A DNA stretch of 64,000 bases from Alsobacter soli (GTDB lineage Bacteria; Pseudomonadota; Alphaproteobacteria; Rhizobiales; Beijerinckiaceae), in the NCBI RefSeq assembly GCF_003004785.1, contig NZ_PVZS01000008.1, positions 124,001 to 188,000 on the forward strand, read 5' to 3'. Below are positions 29,171-37,203 of this stretch, one piece after another. The translations under genes and the position numbers were made by a program. Position 1 is the stretch's first letter. Each line of letters begins with the position of its first letter. Under the pieces are notes generated by a model. It was not told the DNA's origin. It worked only from the letters and a program-made list of their open reading frames with translations, and searched no databases.

Positions 29171-29905
29171 TCAGCCCCGGCTCACCTGGCCGGTGAACAC
29201 GTAGCCCACGCCGCGCACGGATTTGATCAGGGTTGGCTTGTGCGGCGCCGTCTCGATCTTCTTGCGCAAGCGTGCGACCTGCGCGTCGATGGTGCGGTCG
29301 AAAGCCTCGCGTCCGCGGCCGCGCGTGAGATCCATCAGCGTGTCGCGGTCGATTACCCGCCCGGGTCTCTGGGCGAGCGCGAGGAGCAGGTCGAACTCGC
29401 CCGTCGTGAGCGGCACTTCCCGGCCGGCCGGATCGCGCAGTTCGCGACGTTCGGCGCTCAGCCGCCATCCCTCGAAGCAGATCAGGTTCTCCGCCTGCTT
29501 CGGTTCGGGCGCGTCGTGATTAGGGCGAAGCCGCCGCAGCACCGTCTTGATGCGCGCATGCAGCTCGCGGAGATTGAAGGGCTTGGCGATGTAGTCGTCC
29601 GCGCCGATTTCGAGGCCCACGATGCGGTCCACGACGTCGGACCGCCCCGTGATCATGATGATCCCCACATCGGAATGAGCGCGGATGTCCCGGGCCAACT
29701 GCAGGCCATCTTCTCCGGGCAACATCAGATCCATGAGGACGATGTCCGGCTCCTCCCGCCTCATCCTGTCGCGTAGTTCGTCGCCACTCTCCGCAGTCGA
29801 GACGCGGTAGCCTTCATCCGTAAAGTATCGGCTAAGCATCAGCAAAACGCCGGGGTCGTCATCGACAGCCAATATATGGGTTTGTCGTGTCGCCGTATTC
29901 CTCAT
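29171..29905 (-). CDS. OmpR/PhoB-family response regulator
   Basis: A 244-aa two-domain regulator. The receiver (about 9-122) has the acidic pair in VDDDPGV, phospho-acceptor Asp59 in IVLMDLMLPGEDG and Lys in DDYIAKPFNLREL. The winged-helix output (about 140-238) has LTTGEFDLLLALAQRPGRV, then AQVARLRKKIE and VRGVGYVFTG. It lies divergent from the PAS hybrid kinase, 235 bp away; a kinase partner is not encoded beside it on the same strand. A 16-bp palindrome in the gap may be its own operator. Role unknown. Confidence 0.93.
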   Translation of the reverse strand: MRNTATRQTHILAVDDDPGVLLMLSRYFTDEGYRVSTAESGDELRDRMRREEPDIVLMDLMLPGEDGLQLARDIRAHSDVGIIMITGRSDVVDRIVGLEIGADDYIAKPFNLRELHARIKTVLRRLRPNHDAPEPKQAENLICFEGWRLSAERRELRDPAGREVPLTTGEFDLLLALAQRPGRVIDRDTLMDLTRGRGREAFDRTIDAQVARLRKKIETAPHKPTLIKSVRGVGYVFTGQVSRG

Positions 29906-29921
29906 ATCCGCACATTCTATT

Positions 29922-29937
29922 CAGTCGTGCTCGACTG
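29922..29937. promoter_or_regulatory. Perfect inverted repeat upstream of the response regulator
   Basis: CAGTCG and CGACTG flank TGCT, forming a 16-bp perfect inverted repeat 16 bp from the regulator start. It overlaps the expected promoter or leader and may be an operator or a short hairpin. Assignment is tentative. Confidence 0.35.
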
Positions 29938-30140
29938 TAAAGCTAAAGGCGGTTTTCGTTACAAATTGTCATAAAGTCTAGAGGTCTAGTTACATTGGCG
30001 TAATCAGCGCGTACTTGGACTCGGCTAGCCTCACCCCGGTGGTACGAATTCGTCGGCAGCAACCTGCTCTTGCTCAAGTGGCTGGCCGCCGTTCGCCTCT
30101 ACTGTGCAGTGATAACGAAGCCTCATTCGGGCGAACACCG

Positions 30141-32870
30141 ATGTCGGACGAAGCTGGCCAGGTCGCGACTGGTTCAGGCGCAAAGTTGCGCGGAGACTAC
30201 CCGCGCAGGGAAACAATTGACCGTCTCGTCGAACAGGTCGGCATGGGTCTGTTGCGCGTGACGCTCGACGGGGTGGTGCTGGACGTCAATGAGGCGCTGT
30301 GCCGAATGCTGGAGTGCACCGCGGAGGATGTGCTCGGCAAGTCGGAGCGCGAACTTCTGTTCTCGAATGGCTCCGACGCCAGGGACGAGGACAGGGCGGC
30401 CCTCGTCGCCGGCGTGACCCAGTCCTACAGGCGGGAAACGCGGCTGAGGCGCAAGTCCGGCCATCCGCTCTGGGTGCGCGAGACATTCTCCCTCATCGCC
30501 CGTGGGTCTCCAGCCGCCTATGTTCTCACGGCGGTCGAGGATATCAGCGAGCGCAAGCGGGCCGAGGCTGAACTGCGCGAAAGTGAGGCCCGGTTCCGGG
30601 CCACCTTCGAGCAGGCAGCGGTCGGCATCGCACATGTCGGCCTCGATGGGCGCTGGATCCGGGTCAACGAACGCCTGCTCGAGGTGACTGGCTACTCGCG
30701 GGAGGAGATGGAGGCCCGCACCTTTCAGGACATCACGCACCCGGACGATCTCGAGACGGATCTCGCGCACATGCGGGAGCTGCTGGACGGCGTCGCGCCG
30801 ACCTACACGATGGAGAAGCGGTACATCCGCAAGGACGGCGGAGTCGTGTGGGTGATTCTCGCGGCCACCCTGGTCCGCGACGAGATGGGGGACCCGTCCT
30901 ATTTCATCGCCGTGATTAAGGACATCACCGGGCGAAAGCAGACCGAAACGCAGCTCCGCAACCGTTCGACGGAGTTGCAGGGCCTCGTTGACACGGCGCC
31001 GGTCGCGGTGTGGTTCCTGCACCTGCACAATTCGGGAACCTTGCACGCCAACCGCTACGCGTCCGACCACCTGGGCGTACCGGTCCGTTTCGCCAAGCCG
31101 GGGGAGAGCGGGCAGACCTTTCGGCTGCTCGAGAACGGCTCCGAACTGGACGCAACAAGCTATCCGATCAGCCGTGCGCTCGCCGGGTTGGACACGCGCA
31201 ACCGCGAACTGCAGGCGGTTCGAAGCGACGGCCGCGTCTTCCTGCTGCTCTACAACGCTTCCCCTCTCCGAGACGATCGCGGCGCCATCATCGGCGCGAT
31301 CTCGACGGCGGTGGACATCACTTCGGCCAAGGAAGCCGAAACCGGGATGCGCGAGCGGGAGGCCCGCCTTCAGTCCATCCTCAACACCGTGCCGGAGGCC
31401 CTGATCACCATCAACGAACAGGGCGTGATGGAGTCCTTCAGCCGCTCCGCCGAGGATTTGTTCGGCTACAAGGCCAGCGAGGTGCTGGGGCAGAACGTCC
31501 GCATGCTCATGCCTCAGCCGTACCAGCATGAGCACGACGAGTATCTCGCCCGCTATCGGCGAACCGGCGAAAAGCGCATCATCGGCGTCGGCCGGGTGGT
31601 TCGCGCCCAGCGGAAGGACGGCTCGGTTTTGCCTGTCGAGCTGTCCGTAGGGGAGGTCCGCACGTCCGGCCGCCCGGTCTTCACGGGCTTCATCCGCGAC
31701 CTGACGGCCCAGCACAAGATCGAACAGGAGCTTCGCCAGGCCCAGAAGATGGAAGCTATCGGGCAGCTCACGGGCGGCGTGGCCCATGACTTCAACAACC
31801 TGCTCACGGTCATCCTGGGCAACCTGGAGATGCTTGAACCGCGGCTGACCGAGAACCGCCAGCTGGAGCTGCTCAAGGAAGCTCGCGAAACCGCCGAACA
31901 TGGCGCCCGCCTGACGGAGCGCCTGCTCGCATTCGGCCGCCGCCAGGCGCTTCAGCCGACGCTGACCGATGTCGGCGTACTGCTGCGCGAGATCGTGCCG
32001 GTTCTGCGCCGCACCCTGGGCGAGACGATCAAGGTCAAGATCCGGCTGGACGTGGAGCTATGGCCGGTGATCGTCGACCCAACGCAGCTCCACAACGCCA
32101 TTCTGAACGTGGCCATCAACGCGCGCGACGCGATGCCCGAGGGGGGCAAGCTCACCATCGCGGCCGAGAACGCCGAGGTGGACCTGGACTACGCCCGCAC
32201 GCATCCGGAGGTGCGCGCCGGCAGCTACGTGGTCATCGCGGCCACCGACACGGGAACCGGCATGTCGCCGGAAGTGCAGGAGAGGGCGTTCGAGCCCTTT
32301 TTCACCACCAAGGAGGTCGGTGCAGGCAGCGGCCTCGGCCTGTCCATGGTGTACGGCTTCGCCAAGCAATCGGGCGGACATGTCGCCATTTACAGCGAGC
32401 CGGGCCACGGGACGACCCTCCGGATCTATCTTCCGCGCGCCGTCCCAGCCGCGGCCGAACCTGCCTCGGAATCCAGGGTCGCTGAGGCCGACCTGCGCCG
32501 CGGCCGGGGCGAACTGGTCCTTGTGGTCGAGGACGAGCCCCGCGTGCGGCGGATCGCGATGGCGCGGCTGCAGGAGCTCGGCTATCGGGTGCTGGAGGCC
32601 GCTGACGGACCGTCGGCCCTTTCGGTCCTGCGAAGCACACCCGAGGTCGACCTGCTGTTCACGGACATGATAATGCCGGGCGGAATGACCGGCGCAGAAT
32701 TGGCCCGGCATGCGCGCGAACTCAAGCCGAGCCTCAAGGTGCTCTTCACCTCCGGATACGCAGAGCCGGACCTGGTCAGCCGCGGCCTGATCAGCAAGTC
32801 GAGCTGGCTTCAGAAGCCCTACTCGACGGCCGAGCTGTCACGCAGCATGGAGAAGATCCTCGCGTCCTGA
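30141..32870 (+). CDS. Multi-PAS hybrid sensor histidine kinase with FixL-like haem PAS
   Basis: A 909-aa cytoplasmic hybrid kinase. There are four PAS/PAC regions (about 25-140, 150-272, 280-400 and 410-525), then a HisKA domain with GGVAHDFNNLLTV (His549), an HATPase domain (NAINARDAMP-like N-box, then GSGLGLSMVYGF) and a C-terminal receiver with Asp842 in LLFTDMIMPGG. The last PAS closely follows FixL: His465 in QHEHDEYLARYRR matches the haem-proximal His; Arg471 and Arg485 (IIGVGRVV) keep FixL spacing. This predicts an oxygen- or gas-sensing kinase. No transmembrane segment is visible. The ATG at 30141 has no strong ribosome site; a longer frame starts at 30015. The partner regulator is not certain. 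Confidence 0.9.
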   Translation: MSDEAGQVATGSGAKLRGDYPRRETIDRLVEQVGMGLLRVTLDGVVLDVNEALCRMLECTAEDVLGKSERELLFSNGSDARDEDRAALVAGVTQSYRRETRLRRKSGHPLWVRETFSLIARGSPAAYVLTAVEDISERKRAEAELRESEARFRATFEQAAVGIAHVGLDGRWIRVNERLLEVTGYSREEMEARTFQDITHPDDLETDLAHMRELLDGVAPTYTMEKRYIRKDGGVVWVILAATLVRDEMGDPSYFIAVIKDITGRKQTETQLRNRSTELQGLVDTAPVAVWFLHLHNSGTLHANRYASDHLGVPVRFAKPGESGQTFRLLENGSELDATSYPISRALAGLDTRNRELQAVRSDGRVFLLLYNASPLRDDRGAIIGAISTAVDITSAKEAETGMREREARLQSILNTVPEALITINEQGVMESFSRSAEDLFGYKASEVLGQNVRMLMPQPYQHEHDEYLARYRRTGEKRIIGVGRVVRAQRKDGSVLPVELSVGEVRTSGRPVFTGFIRDLTAQHKIEQELRQAQKMEAIGQLTGGVAHDFNNLLTVILGNLEMLEPRLTENRQLELLKEARETAEHGARLTERLLAFGRRQALQPTLTDVGVLLREIVPVLRRTLGETIKVKIRLDVELWPVIVDPTQLHNAILNVAINARDAMPEGGKLTIAAENAEVDLDYARTHPEVRAGSYVVIAATDTGTGMSPEVQERAFEPFFTTKEVGAGSGLGLSMVYGFAKQSGGHVAIYSEPGHGTTLRIYLPRAVPAAAEPASESRVAEADLRRGRGELVLVVEDEPRVRRIAMARLQELGYRVLEAADGPSALSVLRSTPEVDLLFTDMIMPGGMTGAELARHARELKPSLKVLFTSGYAEPDLVSRGLISKSSWLQKPYSTAELSRSMEKILAS

Positions 32871-32978
32871 CACGCACGCGCGATCACAACGCGTCACCAT
32901 CGCGAACAATTTGATTCATCCGAGCCGATTCGGGATCACGAGCGTCTGTTGAGATCCTCCCATAAGGAGGGTGGCGAC

Positions 32979-33242
32979 ATGAACCGGCGATCAATGGCTT
33001 TGCCCGGACAAAGGGATCGGCTGGACCGCATGGCGGTTCCTTCAAGCGTCACAGCCGCCCCCTGCCTCGATCTGCGCGGCCCGGCCCCATGCGCCGTCAA
33101 CGACAACGGCGTGCGCCTTCGATTGCGGAAGGCGGCCGGCCCGGCTGCCGGCCGGCGCACGGGTCGGGACCAGACCCGCGCAGGCCAATTGGGCCCACTG
33201 CCGATCGTCATCGGGGCCCTCATGCCGGCGTGGCTCTGCTGA
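32979..33242 (+). CDS. Small hypothetical protein, 87 aa
   Basis: Begins MNRRSMALPGQRDRLDRMAV and ends GPLPIVIGALMPAWLC. AAGGAGG lies eight bases before the ATG at 32979, a strong ribosome site. The middle is basic (RLRLRKAAGPAAGRRTGRD), while the last 20 residues are hydrophobic and end in Cys. This could be a tail-anchored or membrane-associated microprotein. I do not recognise a family. It sits between the hybrid kinase and the next small gene. Confidence 0.5.
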   Translation: MNRRSMALPGQRDRLDRMAVPSSVTAAPCLDLRGPAPCAVNDNGVRLRLRKAAGPAAGRRTGRDQTRAGQLGPLPIVIGALMPAWLC

Positions 33243-33318
33243 CCGGTTGGCCGCCAAGGCCGATGCAAGACCTCCACGCCTCGACTTCATGCCGCCAAGA
33301 CCCTCCTCGGAGGAGATC

Positions 33319-33615
33319 ATGACCTCGTTGTCCCGGTTTCTGGCCTTCATGACAGCCTTCGCGGCCGTGCTGGGCTCGAGCTCTCTCGGCGCCCGCTGGC
33401 AGGAGCCGGCCCGCGCCGAACGGGAGATCAAGGCGGCGGTAGCCGACCGCCTGCCCGGGCGCATGCCGATGCCCTTGGGGGCGCAGGCTCCTCGTCCTGC
33501 ATGCGCGCCGCAGGCGGCTCCGGCCGCCGCGCAACAGGCGCCGGCCGCGCCACGCCCCGGCGCTCCTCAGCCGGTCGGGCCCGTGCGCGTCGCATCCATC
33601 GCGGAGGAGGCGTGA
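33319..33615 (+). CDS. Small secreted Pro/Ala-rich protein, 98 aa
   Basis: Starts MTSLSRFLAFMTAFAAVLGS, a signal peptide or anchor, followed by a charged helix (EPARAEREIKAAVADRL) and a low-complexity tail (APAAAQQAPAAPRPGAPQPV). GGAGGAG precedes the ATG at 33319. The stop shares one base with a following ATG (TGATG), so a coupled short reading frame may follow. No family recognised. It may be a periplasmic linker-type protein. Confidence 0.55.
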   Translation: MTSLSRFLAFMTAFAAVLGSSSLGARWQEPARAEREIKAAVADRLPGRMPMPLGAQAPRPACAPQAAPAAAQQAPAAPRPGAPQPVGPVRVASIAEEA

Positions 33616-33722
33616 TGGCTGTCCTGGACGCCTCGGAACTGGATGGCGCCAGCCCGGAGTTGGAGTTGCTGCGCGCCGTGATCGCGCAGGCGAACGGCTC
33701 GCCCGGCAAGCAGCCAGTCCCA
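33615..33722 (+). other. Possible coupled reading frame or gene remnant
   Basis: An ATG overlapping the previous stop (TGATG), with GGAGGAGG just before it, opens MAVLDASELDGASPELELLR and then AVIAQANG. The first 36 codons look coding. The frame then continues without a stop to 34424, but over the antisense of the GNAT gene, where it reads as a shadow. Either a short gene has lost its own end or only the start is real. Listed so the signal is not lost. Confidence 0.25.
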
Positions 33723-34178
33723 TCATTGGACCCCGGCCTCTGCGAAGCTCGCCGTGAACTCGACGACGACTGTCGATCGAATGGCGTCGGGGCCGCTGCG
33801 CTCCAGAAGCTGTCGCGTGCTCGGGTCGGAGGGAGCGACGATCTGGAGTCGCTCCAGACCCTCGCTGGCGCAGAGTCGCCGCAGCCCGCGGATCATGGCG
33901 CCGGTCACCGCGGCGTGGTCGAGGGCGGACGGAACGACGAAGAGCGGAACGCCCAGGCTGAGCCTGTCGGCGGCGACGGGCCAGACCTGGGTCGAGCAGA
34001 GCCCGCGAACGTATTCTCCGCGCACGAGGCCGAAGAGCCGCGCTCCCTCCATCTCGGCCCGCGCGCAGACGTCGCGCCAGCGCTCCAGGGTGAGCGCGGG
34101 CAGGAGGCCGATCAACAACGGAAAGCACTGGTCTACCTGGAGGCGCGAGAGCTGGGTGAAGCAGTAGCCATGGACCAT
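33723..34178 (-). CDS. GNAT-like acetyltransferase
   Basis: A 151-aa protein starting MVHGYCFTQLSRLQVDQCFP. The order of elements fits a GNAT fold: an N-terminal helix, RLFGLVRGEYVRGLCSTQVW, a central strand LGVPLFVVPSALDHAAVTGA, helix MIRGLRRLCASEGLERLQIV and a terminal LLERSGPDAIRSTVVVEF. The acetyl-CoA loop is not the textbook R/Q-x-x-G-x-G/A, so this is a distant member. The start lies 58 bp from the FixK-like box at 34236-34249, which could drive it. Substrate unknown. Confidence 0.6.
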   Translation of the reverse strand: MVHGYCFTQLSRLQVDQCFPLLIGLLPALTLERWRDVCARAEMEGARLFGLVRGEYVRGLCSTQVWPVAADRLSLGVPLFVVPSALDHAAVTGAMIRGLRRLCASEGLERLQIVAPSDPSTRQLLERSGPDAIRSTVVVEFTASFAEAGVQ

Positions 34179-34235
34179 GGACGCCCCCCGCCGTTTGGTT
34201 GGGCCCATTCTATGCACTGCTCCGCGATCGCGCGC

Positions 34236-34249
34236 CTGACGTCGATCAA
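34236..34249. promoter_or_regulatory. FixK/FNR-like box between GNAT and Crp/Fnr genes
   Basis: CTGACGTCGATCAA matches TTGAY-N4-ATCAA with one change at the first base. The same core TGACGTCGATCAAG recurs at 37054-37067 near the nitroreductase. It is centred 64 bp upstream of the GNAT start and about 178 bp before the Crp/Fnr gene. It fits an activator site at about -41.5 for the leftward gene, and possibly autoregulation of the regulator. Confidence 0.6.
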
Positions 34250-34420
34250 GCCTGCGCGCGGGCGTACGCCATCGACCACAGAAACCATCGCGTCCGGACG
34301 ACTTGCGCCCCGCCCGCTGGCCGCTCCGCGCTTCGCCATCGCGCTGACCGCATCAGCCGCCTGCGCCCAGTCGGCGCCGGTCGCGGCGGCGCATTCGCTT
34401 GTGAGTCGGGAGGAGGGGAT

Positions 34421-35209
34421 ATGACGACGACCAGCCTGCGTCCCTCGCACGGGGACATCATGGACCGCACGCGCTCCGGCATGCTGCTGGCGGGCGGTGA
34501 CTACTCCTTCAAAGGCCGCGGCGGAACGACCTTCGAGGACCGGGCCGAACCCGACTGGACGAGCGAGATGTTCGGAGCCCGCATTCCCGAAACGGCGGCC
34601 CGCGGCAAGGCTCTGTTCTGGGAAGGCGCGCCGGCCGAGCACATCTTCCAGATCGTGGAAGGGGTCGTGCGGCTCTTCCGTATCTTCCCCGACGGCCGGC
34701 GCGTCGTCATGGGCTTCGCGTTCCCGGGCGACGTGCTGGGCATCGCCGTCAAGGACCGCTACCTGTTCACGGCCGAGGCGGTCACGCCCGTGCGCATGCG
34801 CAGGGCGTCCCGGGAGCGGCTGTCGGCGCAACTCGCCGAGCAGCCGCAGGTCGCGGCGATCATCTTCGATCGCATGCGCGACGAGCTCTGCGCCGTCCAG
34901 GACCAGATGCTCCTGCTGCTGTGCCAGGCCGCCGAGACGCGCATCGTCAAGTTCCTGGTGCGCGTGGCGCGCAAGAGCCCGGGCGCGATCGAGCACGGCG
35001 AGGAGTTCGAGCTGCCCATGCTGCGCACCGACATCGCCGACCACCTCGGCCTCACCATGGAGACGGTCTGCCGCACCATGACGAAGCTGCGGCGCGATGG
35101 CCTGATCGCCATGCGCGGGCCGCACAAGATCCAGATCCGCAATGCGCGGCGGCTGCTAGAGGCTGCAGGCCGCGAGGAAACGGACGACGCCGACGAGGCC
35201 TGGGGCTGA
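34421..35209 (+). CDS. Crp/Fnr family regulator, FixK-like
   Basis: A 262-aa regulator. A cyclic-nucleotide-type beta-roll spans about 48-165 (KALFWEGAPAEHIFQIVEG, then GFAFPGDVLGIA). The C-terminal winged helix has LRTDIADHLGLTMETVCRTM followed by TKLRRDGLIAM. The recognition helix E-T-V-x-R pattern is that of FNR/FixK proteins that bind TTGA-N6-TCAA. There is no N-terminal Cys cluster of the FNR type, so it is FixK-like and needs another input, such as the FixL-like kinase. GGGAGGAGG precedes the ATG at 34421. Boxes matching its expected site occur at 34236 and 37053. Confidence 0.88.
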   Translation: MTTTSLRPSHGDIMDRTRSGMLLAGGDYSFKGRGGTTFEDRAEPDWTSEMFGARIPETAARGKALFWEGAPAEHIFQIVEGVVRLFRIFPDGRRVVMGFAFPGDVLGIAVKDRYLFTAEAVTPVRMRRASRERLSAQLAEQPQVAAIIFDRMRDELCAVQDQMLLLLCQAAETRIVKFLVRVARKSPGAIEHGEEFELPMLRTDIADHLGLTMETVCRTMTKLRRDGLIAMRGPHKIQIRNARRLLEAAGREETDDADEAWG

Positions 35210-35260
35210 CATCGCCCATGCGCCGCGCCGCTCCCGCGCGCCTCGGCGAGGCGGCCGATC

Positions 35261-35620
35261 TCAGGATTTCGGCGTTCGGACGGGTTTGGCGCCCGGCGCA
35301 GCCGGCGGTTGGGCGCCCCCGGAGCCCATCTCGAGGCACGAGATCAGCTCGATGTAGCTTGGGTGATAGGCGTTTGCGAGGTTCGCCACGCACTGGCTGC
35401 GGGCCTTGGCCGAGTAGGAGCTCCAGTGGGCGACGATGTCGGCGCGCACCTTCTGCTCGTTCTCCATGCAGCTCTTGTAGTGAGCCGCGTCCCGCGTGCC
35501 TTCACCGGTGGCCCGGCACGTGCTCTCGATCCTGAGCCTGGGCACGGCGTCCACCGCCAGGCTGGCGTTGATGGGCATGGCCGCGAGCGCCGCCGCCAGC
35601 GCCAACAAGGTCCTTGTCAT
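35261..35620 (-). CDS. Secreted hypothetical protein, 119 aa
   Basis: A signal peptide (MTRTLLALAAALAAMPINAS) precedes a roughly 75-residue domain with four Cys: ESTCRATGEGTRDAAHYKSC, RSQCVANLANAYHPSYIELI and SCLEMG. Two disulfides are likely. The C-terminal tail is Pro/Ala-rich. GGAGGAG precedes the start. It lies 58 bp after the cytochrome-type gene on the same strand and may be its operon partner. I do not recognise the domain. Confidence 0.65.
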   Translation of the reverse strand: MTRTLLALAAALAAMPINASLAVDAVPRLRIESTCRATGEGTRDAAHYKSCMENEQKVRADIVAHWSSYSAKARSQCVANLANAYHPSYIELISCLEMGSGGAQPPAAPGAKPVRTPKS

Positions 35621-35678
35621 GAACTCCTCCAGCGTTACGCAGGCGAGCCGATGCCGGAAACGGTCCCGTCCCGCCCGT

Positions 35679-36164
35679 TCACTGAGGCGGGCTGGGATAG
35701 GCCTGGTCCCCGAACGGGGACGCGTTGGGCGTCTGGATGCGGATGAACTCCACCCCCCCGGCCTTGTGACAACTGTTGCAGGCGTTGTTCAGTTCGCCGT
35801 AGGCGGCCTGGAACTTGGCCGAGTCCTTGTCCTTGGCCGCCTCGATCAGCGCCATGACGGGCTTGTCGACCTTGGTGACCTCCTCGATCGGGATGCCCTG
35901 GTAGAGCAGGGCCGCGCGGATCAAGGTGTCCTGCAGGGTCGCGACCTCGTGCTGGAGCAGCCGCCAGTTGCCGGTGCGCCCGGCGAACCAGACCTTGATG
36001 TGCCGCAGCTGCGTGGTCAGCATGATGTCCCCGAGCGTGGGCGAGGACGTGTCCGAGTACTGGCCTGCGCGCGGGGCGGGCGGCTCCGAGAACGGACTGC
36101 TCTGGGCCGCTGCGGGGCTGGCCAGCGCGACCGCGGCGAGGGCGACGGCTCCGAAAATCCTCAT
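35679..36164 (-). CDS. Periplasmic c-type cytochrome (cytochrome c'-like)
   Basis: A 161-aa protein with a signal peptide (MRIFGAVALAAVALASPAAA) and a single C-terminal haem motif CNSCHKA preceded by AAYGELNNACNSCH. A C-terminal CxxCH after helices is the layout of cytochrome c'-like proteins; a helix QLRHIKVWFAGRTGNWRLLQ precedes it. It starts 4 bp inside the ChaB gene. Cytochromes c' bind NO or CO and protect against nitrosative stress; that use here is inferred from the neighbouring nitroreductase and FixK-type box. Confidence 0.8.
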   Translation of the reverse strand: MRIFGAVALAAVALASPAAAQSSPFSEPPAPRAGQYSDTSSPTLGDIMLTTQLRHIKVWFAGRTGNWRLLQHEVATLQDTLIRAALLYQGIPIEEVTKVDKPVMALIEAAKDKDSAKFQAAYGELNNACNSCHKAGGVEFIRIQTPNASPFGDQAYPSPPQ

Positions 36165-36397
36165 GGACCTCTGCTCCCTGTCATCGCCCCCTCCCGCGGC
36201 CGCCAGTCTCCGTCCTGCTTGCGGTAGCGTCGCTTCACCGCCGACCAGGCGATCCTGAACGAGACCGCCTCGCGGTCGGGGTCGTCGGCGTGCTGGTCGA
36301 AGGCGTTGTTGAAGGCCGCGAAGAAGATCTCCTGCGCGTGCGGGGGCAGGTGGTCGCGGACTGAGTCTGGCAGCTCCGAGATGCTGCGGTACGGCAT
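36161..36397 (-). CDS. chaB: ChaB family protein
   Basis: A 78-aa protein beginning MPYRSISELPDSVRDHLPPH and containing AQEIFFAAFNNAFDQH and FRIAWSAVKRRYRKQDG, the compact helical ChaB fold. ChaB was named as a cation-transport regulator beside ChaA in enterobacteria; the molecular role is weakly supported. Here no chaA is nearby. It overlaps the cytochrome gene by 4 bp and lies 16 bp after the nitroreductase, so the three genes form one operon. Confidence 0.9.
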   Translation of the reverse strand: MPYRSISELPDSVRDHLPPHAQEIFFAAFNNAFDQHADDPDREAVSFRIAWSAVKRRYRKQDGDWRPREGAMTGSRGP

Positions 36398-36413
36398 CGG
36401 CCGGCCTCCGACG

Positions 36414-36977
36414 TCAGTTGATCCATTCCACCTTGGGATGGCTGCGCGCGACGGCGGGAGCGGGCGCCGCTGGCCAGCCCACGATCAGGGGCGCCACGGC
36501 GCGCATGTCCTGCGCGAGGCCGATGGCGCTCTTGCCCTCGGGCGTGTTCAGGTACCCCTGCGCGAAGCCGATCCAGCAGGTCCCAAGCCCGGCGGCATAG
36601 GCCGCCAGCATGAAATTCTGCGCCGCAAGGGCGCAATCCTCGACCGCCCACGGGCTGCTCTCCGGCGCGGCGATCACCACCAGCGCGGGAGCATGGTAGA
36701 AGATCTGGTACGTGGGATCGCCCAGCATCGCCTTCGCGTGCTCCGCATGCGGACCCTCGCCCACAGCGCCCGCCAGAAGGTGGCGCTTGGCCGCATCAGA
36801 GAGCCTGTCCAGGCGCTCCGCGTCCATGATGACATTGAACCGCCAGGGTTGCTCGTTCATGGCGCTTGGCGCGAGCGCAGCCGCCTGGATGAGCTTGAGG
36901 AGCGTGTCGGCCCCGAGAGGCTCCCGCCGGTAATCGCGAACGGATCGACGGCCCCGAAGCGCTTGTTCGAAATCCAT
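36414..36977 (-). CDS. Nitroreductase family protein
   Basis: A 187-aa FMN flavoprotein reducing nitro compounds or quinones with NAD(P)H. FMN-binding segments are RGRRSVRDYRREPL, APSAMNEQPWRFNVI and GLGTCWIGFAQGYLN, typical of small nitroreductases. I chose the ATG at 36977, which follows GGAGGGGG, over a longer frame from 37049. It heads the operon with ChaB and a cytochrome. The FixK-like box at 37053-37066 lies at a suitable distance to activate it under low oxygen. Confidence 0.9.
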   Translation of the reverse strand: MDFEQALRGRRSVRDYRREPLGADTLLKLIQAAALAPSAMNEQPWRFNVIMDAERLDRLSDAAKRHLLAGAVGEGPHAEHAKAMLGDPTYQIFYHAPALVVIAAPESSPWAVEDCALAAQNFMLAAYAAGLGTCWIGFAQGYLNTPEGKSAIGLAQDMRAVAPLIVGWPAAPAPAVARSHPKVEWIN

Positions 36978-37052
36978 GGCCCCCTCCACCACAGGCGCGC
37001 AGCCCTGCGCGAGTGACGCGTGCAACCTTAAGTGGCGCAAGTCCGGCATTCG

Positions 37053-37066
37053 ATGACGTCGATCAA
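37053..37066. promoter_or_regulatory. FixK/FNR-like box between nitroreductase and SPW-USP genes
   Basis: ATGACGTCGATCAA matches TTGAY-N4-ATCAA with one change. It shares the 14-mer TGACGTCGATCAAG with the site at 34236. It lies 76 bp from the nitroreductase start and 138 bp from the SPW gene, so it may serve the leftward operon, the rightward one, or both. Confidence 0.62.
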
Positions 37067-37203
37067 GGTTTCAGCCAACGTCCTTCCCGTCACCGGTGCT
37101 AAGGCGTGACGCCTCAAAACACGCGTCGAACCTGACCTGTCGCAGAATTGCCTCCGGGAAACCGCGTATTGTGGCCGGCAAAATCGAGCCGTTGGAGGCG
37201 ACG

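Noticed and set aside
34421-35209. Calling the Crp/Fnr protein an oxygen-sensing FNR
   Set aside because: The N-terminus lacks the cysteine cluster that holds the [4Fe-4S] centre; FixK-like fits better.
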